DNA of 64,000 nucleotides, from assembly GCF_032854445.1 (NCBI RefSeq), contig NC_088306.1, positions 7,749,924 through 7,813,923 on the forward strand, given 5' to 3'. The notes under the pieces are model-generated. The model ran no database searches and was not told the DNA's origin. It worked only from the letters and a program-made list of their open reading frames with translations. Made by a program: the position numbers and the translations under genes. Within the stretch, counting starts at the first letter, position 1. Each line of letters starts with the position of its first letter. Below, one piece after another: positions 1 to 11,949 of this stretch. The stretch is from Liolophura sinensis (taxonomy: Eukaryota > Mollusca > Polyplacophora > Chitonida > Chitonidae).

Positions 1-190
1 TCCTGTATCGATTAGCTACAACTTCATTCACCAAATTAGGTGGGTACAAAGTGCGATAAGCTTAATAGAGAGATTAATTCTTTCTACACGTGAATGCATA
101 TGTTAATAGCATCTATCAGTGTGGTATCTATTCATGAAACCCACTAAGGGGTATGGATGTGCCATGTCTTTTTAACAGGCAACAAGGTCG
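1..190. repeat. Old direct duplication, copy 1
   Basis: This segment resembles 1340-1650 in the same orientation. The clearest shared run is GATAAGCTTAATAGAGAGAT, followed by matching CATATG, CAGTGTGG and TGCCATGTCTTT words in the same order. Copy 1 lacks about 150 bases present in copy 2. It begins at the window edge, so its true left end is unknown. No coding potential was seen. Confidence 0.65.
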
Positions 191-1339
191 TCCTCACCTA
201 TTCATGTAAGTATAAATTTTAAAGGCTTTTTAGTGATCATGAGTTCGTTTTCTCAAATTTGTCACCTCCCATTCAATGTTCCTTTTTATTACGGTACTCA
301 ACGCTAGTATCACTGTTAAAAAAAAAGCACGATAGACGATAAAAGCAAGGCTGGAATGATAGGTTTTATGAAGTTAGGAACTTCCTGTACTTTGCAGAAA
401 AGCAGTCGTATAGTCAATATCCGTGGAGGTAATTCATACTTGATATTGGGGGGTTCCAGAAAACTGGCATTTTCTAAAGGTTTTTTTTTACCTAATAAGC
501 ATAGCATTTGTAATTTCTTCTAAACTTTTTTGCCAACAACCAGGTGATCCACCTTAATCGTTGTCGAGAAATTGTTCGATTTTATCGTTCATTTAGGCTC
601 ACTTTTCACAGCAGATGAGGATTTATCTTTGATAACTTAGGGACTTTACTTCAGGACCCAACATTAAAATAAAAGGGGGTGAAAAAGAACATGGACAGAT
701 TTATATGGGAGTAAATGTTAACAGTTTAATCACACGCATGTTAAACTATTAAAAGTTTTCAGAATAAAGTGAGCATAAAAGTTGTAGAAAAGTACAGAGA
801 TACCCTTGATCTTTCTGGAGCGCATGAGGTGAAGGTTTCACTCTCTATGTTGTACGTCTTTAATTTTATTGATAGCGCATGCTGTTTCAGTGTAATGACG
901 AATACATGCCATGGAGTCATTTACTGTGGTTGTAATGTCTTTTGATCATTTTTTTTATTGTCTTTTTCAACGGAATGCTTTCAATCGTGGCTTTGCTGTC
1001 ATGGCGCATTCTTTGACAGACACTGATGATGACACCCACCCTTCGCTGTACACTAATTTTAAGCTACATCCGAACCAAAGAGACAACAAATAGCGTATTT
1101 CCTAGAAAGATCAGAATGAAGGGTTTTGTGGGTTTCGTTTAAAGTTTACATCAGCTGATCCCTGGAAAAAAAAGCTGCTCGAGTATTGTTTTGGTACACA
1201 AATTTAGGCATACAATTAGATGTAATGTCACCAAAATGTGCAAGGCATTTTGGAGAGGTATTTTTGTGAATGTATCAAATTAATGGCTCTGAAGCCACTT
1301 TTACCTTTCGCCGGTGGAATGTTAAGCACATGATCACCA
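191..1339. other. No gene seen
   Basis: Only short chance open frames of 60-63 codons occur on either strand. None has recognisable domain content. No SINE or tandem repeat was recognised. The stretch is AT-rich unique-looking DNA. Confidence 0.6.
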
Positions 1340-1650
1340 GTATCGATTAGTTACAAACTTTAATCACCTATTATAAGATTCATTTGTACATGGCACTTTT
1401 GTCTTCTATTAAGTCAAGATTAGTGTGGACGCATACATCATTTCCAGATCCCCTATCTCTGCTGTCAAATTCCCATCAAACTGCAGATGTTAAGCCTCTG
1501 ACAAGATGGGTAGATGTGCACATCTGTGATAAGCTTAATAGAGAGATTAACTCTTGCCACACAGGAATACATATGCTAATCTTATCTTTAACAGTGTGGT
1601 CTCTATACATAATAACACTCAGGGATACGAGTTGGTGCCATGTCTTTGCT
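1340..1650. repeat. Old direct duplication, copy 2
   Basis: This is the more complete copy of the repeat seen at 1-190. Similarity runs from the TATCGATTAG word near the left end to TGCCATGTCTTTG near the right end. The overlapping 93-codon open frame at 1384-1665 has no recognisable motif and is probably chance. Confidence 0.65.
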
Positions 1651-1699
1651 ACAGTGTCGCAGTAAGAGCCCAGTCAGGCCTTGGACTGGGGATTTGCAC

Positions 1700-1885
1700 A
1701 TGCTGTCCCATGACCGTGACTGCGTTTGTATTACAGCCTTATGTTTGTCGGTAGACCACTTGTCTTTTGACAACATGGCGTGGCAAGTGGAAGATTCGCA
1801 AATAACTGGCCCATTGACAGTTGATTTCCTCCGCACTTTAGTGTTTCCTCCTTCTATATAACTGACTGCTATTACAGCGACACCT
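1700..1885. repeat. Diverged direct repeat, copy 1
   Basis: It aligns by eye with 2665-2860 in the same orientation. Shared words include GCGTTTGTRTT, GTAGACCAC/GACAGACCAC, AAGTGGRA and CTATATAACTGA, in the same order and spacing. The divergence implies an old duplication with an offset of about 1 kb. Confidence 0.5.
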
Positions 1886-2664
1886 CCAGGAGTAGAGCGT
1901 TAAGCAATATTTCTAGACCTGTGAAGTGGTAAAGTGGCATGCGGAGAGATATAAGGCGGTGATGGTGGTGAAACAGCATTTCATGCGAAGTTATATTGGT
2001 GTTTCTGCAGATTCCACCGTATTTTTGTTCCTCAACACCAGGTGTAGCATGTTTGATACGCGTATTTGTTTGCACCTGTATTTAAATTGTGAACATTGTG
2101 TTTGAGTGTTTGACATTCAGTGTTACACCTTTATGCCTGTTTACAAAGGAACAGTTACTCTGGCTTTTCTAAGGTGCAAAAAGTTGCTAATAATTTTCAA
2201 TTCCGAGGGGACACTTTTAGAACACAGTATATATTGCTTTAAATTTATTAGGGCATCGAAGGGATGTTTTCTGTCAGTTAATGTCCTTTTAACAAAATAT
2301 GCACACTTTTAACTCCATAGATCTGTGGTGGTCTTTTGTAAGCTGTAGTATGGGCACTTACCACCAAAAGGAACCTGTTAAATAGAAGACCAACACCCCT
2401 TTGGCACCATGATAGGTGTATTTCAATTTATATAGAAGCATATATTCCACAACCCCAATACCCTAAAAGAAAACAGTCCATGTATCCAAGCTATGAGAAA
2501 ACTAACTGGATATAATATAAAAGAAACCACAGCTTACTTCACACCTTTCTAAAACCCATTTAAAAATTTGTACCCCAGAAAGTGTAAAACGGGCTCATTC
2601 ACGCCCCAATTCGTCTCCATATCATGTTAACATCTACTGAATACATGAACACATTCCTCTTCAT

Positions 2665-2860
2665 CTCTCTATTCCATGGTTCCGACGGCGTTTGTGTTTT
2701 CGCAGTCTTGCACAGTCGTTGACAGACCACATGCCTTCCACCTATGCGACATGCAAGTGTGTACATCATAAGTGGGAAAGATTAACTGGACAAAGGCGAG
2801 TGATTTGCCCAAAACACATTTATTTTCCCCAACTATATAACTGAATGCCGTCACAGTGAA
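2665..2860. repeat. Diverged direct repeat, copy 2
   Basis: This is the partner of 1700-1885. Conservation is best at GACGGCGTTTGTGTT and at CAACTATATAACTGAATGCC. No reading frame is conserved between the copies, so I read it as a noncoding duplication or a dispersed repeat. Confidence 0.5.
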
Positions 2861-4020
2861 AACTTCTTGAATACAACTTTACACACGAACAAAACAAATC
2901 AGATCAAATAAATAACATAATGCTAGCCACACGGCTAATCTCAGTGGTAACCATGTCCCCTTTATGGAGTCACTTCTGGTCTGCGTTTTTTTTAAAAACC
3001 TTTTTGAGGCCAATAAACAAAGTGGATTACTATGGAAATCTTTTTATCTTTTTATTGAGAATATACATGTAGAAGGCTGTTATAATTGAATCTGCGTGGC
3101 TCTTTGTCAATAAAACTGACCGTCACAGTACCTGTGAAAAATGCCTGAAAAAGGATAGAAAGAATAGATCTGGTATAATTCCACCAGCAGTATTGTACAT
3201 GTAGCCATAGTGTGGTGATACATGTTTAAAACAGGAAACATTATCTGGAATGCTTTGATTATGGCGTGGAAGAACAATGCGATGGAAAGGAAATAACACA
3301 TACTTATATAGGGTTAACAATGGTAGATCTGCAAATGACAGCAATGTTTCTTCCCAACGGACATCAAATCCCTTCATGTCCTTAGGCTGTTCCTTATTAA
3401 GATTGATCAGTTCGGACGTTGTCAAGGAATTCATAAAATATCTCTTTGACGTCCGTCTGTCTGTTGGTCTTTTATCATAGAGAAATGGTAGACTTTTGTG
3501 TCTACAGGTACATACATATAATTAATCAGGCTGTAATCACGACTATGGTGTGGACTGTAAGATTGATGAGGTTTATGAACCAGCAAGACCATACATACTG
3601 TCTCTCAGTTCATCTATATGCGACCGGAATTCTCCACATCGTGTAAGAATACATGTACATGGAGAGAGTACAATATTTTTACCGATGGTCGGGCGAGTTG
3701 AAAACCAAATTTCTTTCAGTCCAACAGCAGAGGTCGCAAGTGATTCTTAACAGTACTACGACATAATGGCAGAAAGCCAAACTGGGTTAATTTTGTAAGT
3801 TACATGTATATTTATACGGAGTTTCTTTCCAGAGAGATGAGTTTCTGGTTTGTTATTTCCTGTATCGGTCAGTCAGAGTTTAGCATCGATTGTGCGACCT
3901 TTTGTGTCAATTTACTTATTAATCATTTAGCTCAGCCACCTCCTTAACTGGCAAGTAAAGACGGTAAATGAATTGTCCATCGATCATTCAGCCAATTAAA
4001 GATATACCTCTGACAAATCC
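2861..4020. other. No gene seen
   Basis: Open frames of up to 103 codons (3123-3434, minus) overlap frames on the other strand and carry no recognisable motif. ACATGTA-type words are frequent, as elsewhere in the window. Confidence 0.55.
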
Positions 4021-4260
4021 AGTTATTTATCGACAGTCTCAAAGGTATCCTTTCTGAGCCTTTCATGTGGAATAGTTTAATCGATAAGATTCTATTCATA
4101 GCTGTCCAGGATAGCACTGAGTCCTTGACCACATGGCGTTAGTCTTTGTCATAAAGAGACAAGAGGCTGAATTAATTGGATTTGTCTGTATTCGGCTAGT
4201 GACTCCCGGGAGATTGGCCGCTGTGGGGAGAACCTCAGAACCACCCTGTTGTCCAGTTTA
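4021..4260. repeat. Dispersed repeat R3, copy 1
   Basis: This segment matches 12045-12290 and 13640-13870 in the same orientation. The shared core is an AGCTGTC(C/T)(A/G)GGA word. It is followed by CTTGACCACATGGCGTTRG, a GAGTCAGG-like word, GAATTAA(C/T)TRGAT(C/T)T(A/G)TCT, and then GTGAC...GAGATTG. An unclassified old interspersed element is the simplest reading. Confidence 0.6.
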
Positions 4261-6715
4261 AAGGTGAGAATTGCGCAACCATTGAATCGTGCACCAGTGT
4301 ACCTACGCTTTTAATCTGCCAAAAGGCAAATGGCGTCAAATCCCATATCTCTTAGTTAATTAGATGCAGCTTATCTGCTTTGGGGAGAACTACTGAATTT
4401 TCCGATTTGACCTTCAGAACTCCAGAGACGCTGAAAGGCAAATGGCGTCATGGCGTTATATAATATTATTAATACCAGTTTACATGGCCTGTAACAAACT
4501 ATCCCTGGTCACATAGCATTTCCATATTTCACAGATACAGAGCACAAATTATCTGTCTTTGATTAACTGCTGAATTGTCTTAAACATCTCGTGAATGTTG
4601 GGTCAGAATTGTTTTTCTACGTAAAGTAATTTTGCACTATGTGCTGCTCACATTCTTATGTCTCAATCTTATACCGTACATCAACAGTTATTGTTGGGCA
4701 AAATATTTGAATTTATTCTGTGCTTTTTGATTAAAATAAGACTTCATGTTGCCATGGAGTCAGAGTTGTTTTTCTTTTTCAAAAATATCCAACAGAAAGT
4801 CATAAAACTTTGCGCAAATTCCAAAACTTGCCTTAGTGTGAAAGAGAGCAATTTACGCAGCATGGCCCCTTGTCGTGCCTTATTCCCACATGCTTGGCTA
4901 CGATTGGCTGCGTCCCATTTTTGCACAAGTCTTTTTATTCTCTTTTCTTTTTCTTGAGTCACGCAACATGTGCATGTACGTACATATAGGTGTCCACTTC
5001 AAGTCAGTGATGTATAAAAACACACCTAATTTTTCAACCGTTTTATTCAGTACTTACTCTAAGTTGCATTGCATATTTACGTAGGCAGGACCATCGCCAA
5101 ACATCTTAAACGATTTGGATTAATCGATATATTGGCTTTAAAAGACTCAGACGTAATCAATCGTGATCTTTCTAATTTCTCTGTTTATCTCATGCCTTCC
5201 TTTCAATTTATATATTTAAATCAGTGGCGTTATAAGAGTAGGCCTCTCCATCGATGAAGGCTCGTGACTGTGTAACGCTCGACTGTCCTGTCATTGCCTG
5301 TGATCCCCAGGTTTTACTGATAACTCCGAACATCATGCCGCAGATACGGCCCTATATGTAAACAATGTTTCCCCAGGCCAAAGTCTTACTTTTTTATTTC
5401 ATCTGCACAACGCTCGATAGCTATTTTGGGGGTGTGGTAAGGTTGAGATACTCGAAGCGTATAGTCTATGTGTCCCACATTAGTAAAAGGCAAGCATTCT
5501 CAGACGAACTTTAATAGTAAAACATAATACCATCTAGGCCCCACAAACAGCCGAAGCACACAAATTTTCAAATTTACTGTACACGGATGGTGTTTGTATC
5601 AATACCTCATGTGTACTGACAGCTGGAAAAAACAAGCATCTTAACTGTGTAGCGTGCCCAACGAGGGCTTTACTATAACAGATTAATCTTATTTTATTCA
5701 CTTAATTATTTTACTTTCGTTAAACGTCGGCTCCTTTTTATTGGCAAGTGAAGTCAAAATGCCGCAGTTAAAACTCTGGGCGTAGGCAATTTGTTAACGC
5801 ACTTTTCCACGTGTGATTTATAGATATGCTTATCGTACTAGTGAATGAAATGTAGCCTTCAAGAACTTTCCTCTTGAGACAACGCCTTATGGTCACAAAG
5901 GCCATGTGAAAAGTATTTGCAGTGTTTCATTTTTCGTAAACCGCAGTTTTATCCGATACCAGGGATAACATTCGACCATGCGATCTTGTTTTCTCAGTGT
6001 GACATGAGATTGTGGTCAGAACGAAAGATTATATGACTAGAACGATTTTGACTTAAGAGCAGAAAGAAAACAGCTATAGTCTATTTCTTTAAGCCAGTCG
6101 CCCATATTCAGCTGCCTGTAAATACCTGTAAAATTGCATTTAGTCAGTGGAACGTAACACCACAGCCCGGGTCATACTTATTCAAACAGCAGTGACATCC
6201 TGAACAATGGGCCGAGATCAATGTGTTTTGAGGAAGGGCAATACCAGTACCTACACTGATACTGACTTTAAACTAAACCCTCTTTTGATACAGCCATATT
6301 CTACGTTGATCGCACATTTTAGTATAATATAACACTTACAAATGAATTTTATTTTATCCCTTGCAGAATATGATCTCACACCAGTGTGGAGTTTGATTTT
6401 CGGAAATTCTATTATAAACTAGAAACTTTGGATTTAAAAGGGGTATGGTTATTGCGCAGTGCAATTGCAGGAATATAAGCCCTCATCAGATTTCAATAGC
6501 CCAACAGGATCTTGTAATGTACGGTAGGGCGGAGGATCGGCTCCAGAGAGGTACGATAAGAAAGTGCAAAACCTGGTCGAATCACCCATAAACGAGATGG
6601 TTGCTTAGTTATATAACTCGCCAAAAAAACACTCTTGATCAAAAACGCCAATTTTTCGTTCAGACGAATGTGTCTGTAATTGAAGATCAACGTTAACCAG
6701 AAAAATATCTCGTCA
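4261..6715. other. No gene seen; small local duplication
   Basis: AAAGGCAAATGGCGTCA occurs twice near 4322 and 4435, each close to a TTATCTGCTTTGGGGAGAAC-type context, which indicates a small local duplication. Otherwise only chance open frames of up to 99 codons were seen, and no transposon or RNA gene. Confidence 0.5.
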
Positions 6716-6765
6716 TATTTTGGAGTTTTGTCATATTTTGGCAAGTTTTGTCATATTTTGGAAAG
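6716..6765. repeat. Short tandem repeat, about 21 bp unit
   Basis: TCATATTTTGG followed by (A/C)AGTTTTG recurs three times in a row. The array is a small minisatellite of a type common in noncoding animal DNA. Confidence 0.7.
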
Positions 6766-8722
6766 TTTAAAATCCGTATTTCCTCATTTCATTGCTAAAC
6801 ATTCTTAGTATAGTGAACTACCGAGGAAACTATAGATTACGGGTTTTCTACCCGTTATGGAGTTCGAATCTTGGTGGCGTGTTTTTCTTGGCAACATACA
6901 TTTGTGAGACTAAATATTCAGGCCATCTTCATTTAAATAATATGAGTTAGAGAGGATAATTGTTAAGCCACTGTATAACGTAACGTGTGGTCCTCTAGAT
7001 ATCATTAACATTAACATGTTATGTGTAGCAGAAGTATAAGGCTGAACATTTGTTGTATATTTAGAAATTTATTGGTGCAGAACTGCGTGCTCAAGAATTT
7101 TTCAGAAAGTTACACTTGGGGTACAGCGATTTTAACCACTCTACAGTGTCTAATGCAAAAAAAGATATTTTTTGGTGTGTTTCGGTAGCAGGCTACCACT
7201 TTTTGATTTTATGGCCTATATGTTGCTTGAATGCATGCTTGCCATATCACAGGAAAAGAAAAGTAAAACAGACATGAAAAAAGAAAAAAAAAAGAAATAG
7301 CCTTACGAGTGTGTCAGTAGCTGTCAATCAGAGCTATAGTCAATTTCGCTTCTTCAGGTGCATTTTTTCTTGCATTGGGGCTGACTCCCCGCCTTACCAT
7401 ACCAGGTCCTGTGAGTTCGGTTAATAGACCAAAGTACAGGTAGGTCTAGTAGGCCCCTATTAATACAATCTTGCATATTTCCTTTGTAACGAACAATTGT
7501 GATCACTTACGGATAGAAGTGTATTCAAATACCACTTGTAACTCAATTTAAGTCAAGCAGATGTGTTTCATACATATGAATTCGAATCTACCCAAGAAAA
7601 ACAGTCATGCTTTGATGGGTGAGTCCTTTATCCCACACTGGAAACTGCTGAGTTGAGTGAGCTTACAGCCGCCAAAGAATGAAGTCAGTGACCTACGTGG
7701 TCTAGATTAACACTGGAGTACACAATTTTAATTCAGTGTTATTGAAATCGCATAAATTTTCTCAGCATCAAACATATACTGCAACCAAGGTCTTCCTTCC
7801 ATACCTTCTTTTAGAAATGATCGTGCGTGGTCTTCCCTGTCACACTGAGGCCTATGACTAGACAGTCTCGTACCTTGTTTAAAGCTTAATGGTCATTACT
7901 CATACATATTCACTTGACAAGGTACGTGGTCAGCCAAGTGTATGACTTCCGCCAGGGCGAGACGCCTGCTGGTGACACTGCTACCCGTACTGTAGCACTG
8001 AACGTTGCTAAGCTAAGAACAGAATGTTCCCCGAAAAAATACAAGCTTACAAAAATAGAAAGAAGCTTATCAGTTTAGCGAAACAGGTAAACTCCTGTAT
8101 AACGACACCTACGCCTACCAAAATTTTCCCATTCCCTGAAGAGGACTAGTATCTTTCGATATTTACCAGCCCGTCAGCTTTTTCACACTCCACGAGCCTT
8201 GTTCCCCGCAAAAAACATTTTTTCTAAATCATGAGCAGATCAAATCACTGAAAATGCGACCATTTTTCTTTCATGCAGTTGAACAGTGCGAACAGAAAAA
8301 CACTAAAGTTTTATTGTATAGCAATATAGCCTGAAGTATTGTGCATCAAGTTTGTCGAGTTTACCTACCCAAATAGCAAAAAACCTTACGGAGACGCCAG
8401 AACACATCGCGGCAGTACACTCTAAAAGTGGAACAACTTCGGTAAATCGGTGACAATTTTCACCACCTCAGAAATGCCCCCCCCCCGCCCACCCGTTGCT
8501 TAGAGACCCCTAAAACAAACTACTCCCCACGCCCATTATCCAGCATGCCACGTCTTTTTTTTTTTTTTCTCAAGAATTGTAAGTCACCCGAAGCAATGAG
8601 TTCTCGCCGTCGAAACCAGCCACATGGAGTTTAACATTATGAATTAGAAAAGGCATTTTAACTCCATTTTCCTTGCAATAACATATCAATGTGTAGAGCT
8701 TGTTGTGTTACTTGTCACTAAC
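6766..8722. other. No gene seen
   Basis: I see no open frame of 60 codons or more that starts with ATG on either strand. Low-complexity features are an A-rich tract near 7260-7300, a C-run near 8467-8487 and a T-run near 8558-8569. Confidence 0.6.
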
Positions 8723-8736
8723 AAAAGGTAATTTTG

Positions 8737-9007
8737 GGGCCTCCGTGGCCTAGTTTGGTTAGCGCGCTAGCGCAGCGTAATGATCCAGAAGACTCTCACC
8801 AATGCGGTCGCTGTGAGCTCAAGTCCAGCTCATAATGGCTTCCTCTCCGGCCGTAAGTGGGAAGGTCTTGCAGCAACCTGCGGATGCTCGTGGGTTTCCC
8901 CCGGGCTCGGCCCGGTTTCCACCCACCATAATGCTGGCCGCCGTCGTATAAGTGAAATATTCTTGAGTATGGCGTAAAACACCAATCAAATAAATAAATC
9001 AATCAGT
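8737..9007 (+). mobile_element. Full-length SINE, family 1, with target-site duplication
   Basis: The element starts GGGGCCTCCGTGGCC and has a tRNA-like head, with an A-box-like GGCCTAGTTTGGTTAGCGCG and a B-box-like GAGCTCAAGTCC. A conserved body follows (CTCTCCGGCCGTAAGTGGGA, then CATAATGCTGGCCGCCGTCG). It ends in a GGCGTAAAACACC...AAATAAATAAA tail. A 14-bp direct repeat CAAAAGGTAATTTT flanks it at 8723-8736 and 9008-9021, which shows insertion by target-primed retrotransposition. The 65-codon frame inside it is not a gene. The molluscan V-SINE type family RUDI is a good comparison, but I have not verified identity. Confidence 0.92.
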
Positions 9008-9250
9008 CAAAAGGTAATTTTCTTAGCGAGTGTGACAGACAGCTGAAAATAGATGACTGGCTAAAAGAAATACACTAGACCTAAACGGAAAACGCGCGGG
9101 TACTGAAAGTTGACGAACTGTGGAGACCATTGGTCTTGTCTTGCAAAGATGACGCTCGATTTGCCCACGCGCCAGCAAAAATACACTTATTTAAATCTGC
9201 TCTTTTCACCAAGCGGAAACTGTTAGAGGGAAAGCATCATTGTCTATACC

Positions 9251-9420
9251 TGCTCAAACTGTTATTACCGTTATTGACTCAGTTACATGGAGTGTTACTG
9301 AAGTGGATCATTAGGAAATCATTATGGGCAGGAAACAGACTGGCTGGAACCGAATTCCACGGTAAGTGCCAGCTTATCGGTAATGCCGGGACATTTTCTG
9401 TTGGCGTGGCCATTATAAAG
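9251..9420. repeat. Dispersed repeat R4, copy 1
   Basis: It aligns by eye with 17565-17720. Both hold CTGTTA(TTA)CCGTTATT, a GAAGTGG...TTAGGAA(A/G)TCA(T/C)TAT word, and a later GT(G)GGCTATT/GTGGCCATT word. A weaker match (AAGGAAACAGGACTGGTTGG) lies near 53735. It sits inside the longest open frame of the window (9130-9678, 182 codons) and makes that frame unlikely to be a host gene. Confidence 0.55.
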
Positions 9421-9854
9421 AAATTAAATCGGCTGACCGGATACACAATACCGAATCAAAGATTAATCGCCGATTGCGCCGTCTCCTTGGATTTAAGTCT
9501 TCCTAAGTCCTACAGGTTTCTGAGCTCGAGATCCCCAGCTTTACCGGGGGCTAGAGGCTGTATATTCGTCATTTTGAATTATATCGCCACGTTGGGAACG
9601 TGCACTGCTGCAATCAAAGCGCAGCGGAGATGCATATTTTGGTTATCGACAACTTATGCACTATGTTTTATGAACTAGCAGTCTAGCACTATTTGGACTA
9701 TCTTATCGATTCAACCGAATAGTTGCTTGCGTCTTTCGGATATTATTTAAAAAACTGTTGAATATGAAAACTCATTTCACTCAATCCCCTAGAACATACA
9801 TTGCGTTTTCCTACATCTTTGAAAACTGTTGACCGTTTCTCTTTATGTGGTTCT

Positions 9855-10100
9855 ATTCTGTTTTCGTACTTTTTCGTACCTTCTTAGTTCTTTGGTAATT
9901 TGTGTTAATTGGGAATTGACCTTGCACTTATTGACCCTGAACGTCCGTGTTGGTTGACGTCTGGTGTACGAATGTCTTTCATACTTTGTATACTTTCTTT
10001 GTTCTTTGGTGGCTTGCGTTGAACGTTGTTTTGCGAAATCACCTTGAAATTATTAACCTGGAACATTCACTTTGATTGACGGTCAGTATACTAATGTCTG
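9855..10100. repeat. Two tandem copies of a 114-124 bp module
   Basis: Copy 1 (9855-9976) and copy 2 (9977-10100) share TTCTTTGGT, ATTGACC/ATTAACC with TGAACGT/GGAACAT, GGTTGAC/GATTGAC and a closing (C/T)A(A/T)GTCT word. A third, well-matched copy lies at 60731-60855. Here, as there, a degenerate tandem array follows directly. Confidence 0.75.
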
Positions 10101-10159
10101 TTTGGGCGCCTGGATTCTAGCAAACGCAAGTATGAAAATAGTTGAAAATGATTGACACA

Positions 10160-10520
10160 ATGTGTTTAAGCCATCTGTCGATGGTATTTATTGAAAACCG
10201 TTTACAAAACAGTCCAAGCACCCAATGTGTAAATACTTATGCTGATGGTATTTAATTGCAATGAACAGAAAATATCTGAAGATCAGTGCTGAAATTGATG
10301 GTATTTAAGAACAATGATTCACAAAAGCGCGACCAATCATCCACAAATGAGCGACCATGTTCCCCTGTTTTTTGTATGTATACTGATGGTATTCATGCTC
10401 AATCATACGCGAATTATCTTTTATGTCGAGAAGATCTTTAGAAACTTAATTATTTATATTATACTATATTTATATTATTTTGGATATGTTGATGGCATTA
10501 AAAGCAGTAATACAGAATAA
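10160..10520. repeat. Degenerate minisatellite with GATGGTATTTA words
   Basis: GATGGTATT-like words occur at 10180, 10244, 10297, 10385 and 10491. Spacings are about 53-64 bases or roughly double that. Flanking words such as AATGTGTAAATACTT and AATGTGTTTAAG also recur. This suggests an old, decayed array with a unit near 55-60 bp. Confidence 0.5.
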
Positions 10521-10975
10521 GGGGCCACCTACACAAGCAGATTGAATATGTTGATGCGCTGGATAATAGTATCAAAAATCAGTGACCATGTTCAAGTGCT
10601 AAACTGGTTCCTTAGTGAGAGTCACGGTGTCCATGCGCCGAGGCTATGGATTCCCAATGCCCAAAGGTGGAGAATTTTCTCTACAAGTATGTTGCCATTG
10701 TCCCAGTTTAATATTCTGTCTGGTTGCTATGATCGATTTTTCTATATAATGCCATAAAACTGGTTTATTTGCAAATCCATGACACAAAAAAGTTTATCGT
10801 CGTGCACAACGTATGGCATACCTAATAAAGGATTCCACTGCTTGGGGTCATGTTGCGTCATTTGAAAACACACCCCAAGATAACAAAGCGTCAAACTGTA
10901 AACAAAACGTATCAGATTGTTTCAGATTTTCCAAAAAATGAATAACGTAAAGGCTAACGGTTAAAGTCTAGAACA
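10521..10975. other. No gene seen
   Basis: A 71-codon open frame at 10542-10757 has no recognisable motif. A GTGACCATGTTC word echoes one at 10350, so the decayed array may extend to about 10600. Confidence 0.45.
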
Positions 10976-11026
10976 GGCCAATGGAGAGTTGTGTGACGTC
11001 ACAGGTGTTTTCTTTGGCGCGAAAAT
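10976..11026. promoter_or_regulatory. Promoter-like cluster: CCAAT box, CRE, E2F site
   Basis: Within 50 bases there is GGCCAATGG (an NF-Y-type CCAAT box at 10977-10984) and TGTGACGTCACA (a perfect 12-bp palindrome with a full CRE, 10992-11003). It is followed by TTTGGCGCGAAAA, an E2F-type site at 11013-11025. Such a trio is typical of animal proliferation-linked promoters. No TATA box and no recognisable downstream coding exon were found, so it may be an orphan promoter, a distal element or a transposon promoter. Confidence 0.4.
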
Positions 11027-11945
11027 CCTGTTTGAGTTGCAATAACTCTTGTTTTAACATGTGGCGGCATTACACTAGTAAACTTTGCAAGAATTTCATC
11101 CTAGGTGGAACATAAAATTCCAGTTTGTTTCAAATTACTGCCATCCGATTATATCAATATGACCAATAAAGCCTAAAATAGAATTCATGCGTTTGAAAAA
11201 CATTCAGTAAAAACAAACAATAATAAAAAAAAACCTCAATGGTACGGATTGATATAGTGTTTTAACATTTTTCTGTGGAGTTCTTATGTGAATATTCCCG
11301 TACTGAATTAGAATCCGTCAGTGTGCTTAACACGTAAGATCTTATCCTTATTAGGCGTGGAAGCACCTCGTAAAAAAAGGCCCCCGGAGGGTCATTCGAA
11401 ATTAAGCCGATTTTATCATAATTGGTGCTGAAATTGAAGAAGAATTTACCCATCTTTCGTGAGAGTCTGAGTATTGATCTGCAAACGTAACGGAACCTCT
11501 TCTCTGTGCTCTCTGATTCTTAATGTCCTACGTATAGGATCAGAAATGAGAATATGCGAGCAAGAAAATATTAACGTCTGCCACATGTAAGAAATCTCTA
11601 ACGTGATGGTAATCATTTGCTAGTTTATTTTTTTCTTTATTCACAATATAATAGTAGACGACGACAACAAGTAAGCGTTGATTTTAAGTAAAAAGACGAT
11701 GGGAATACAGTCCAATGGACTAAATATTAGATCAACCCGAAAATAGGTTTTCGACAATTCATATATACTATGATCATCAATATTACCGGAAGATTAAACA
11801 AATTATTACAGCTTACCATCTATAAAAAGTTAGATACTGTAGTCTAAAGTGGTGTTGAGATAATGGTAATCGCTCACGTTTTATCACCAACTGCGTAACA
11901 ATTTGACTCAATCAATTTTTTTTAATCATACAGCTATGTCTCGCC
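11027..11945. other. No gene seen
   Basis: A-rich and T-rich stretches occur, with only short chance frames. No repeat family was recognised. Confidence 0.5.
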
Positions 11946-11949
11946 ACTG

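Noticed and set aside
8780-8977. Small proteins encoded in SINE copies (8780-8977 and similar at 40325, 57646, 58680, 59844)
   Set aside because: These frames follow the SINE sequence and recur wherever a copy happens to be open. They are not genes.
9130-9678. Longest open frame of the window (182 codons, plus) as a host gene
   Set aside because: It has no recognisable domain. Its central part is dispersed repeat R4, which recurs at 17565 without an open frame.
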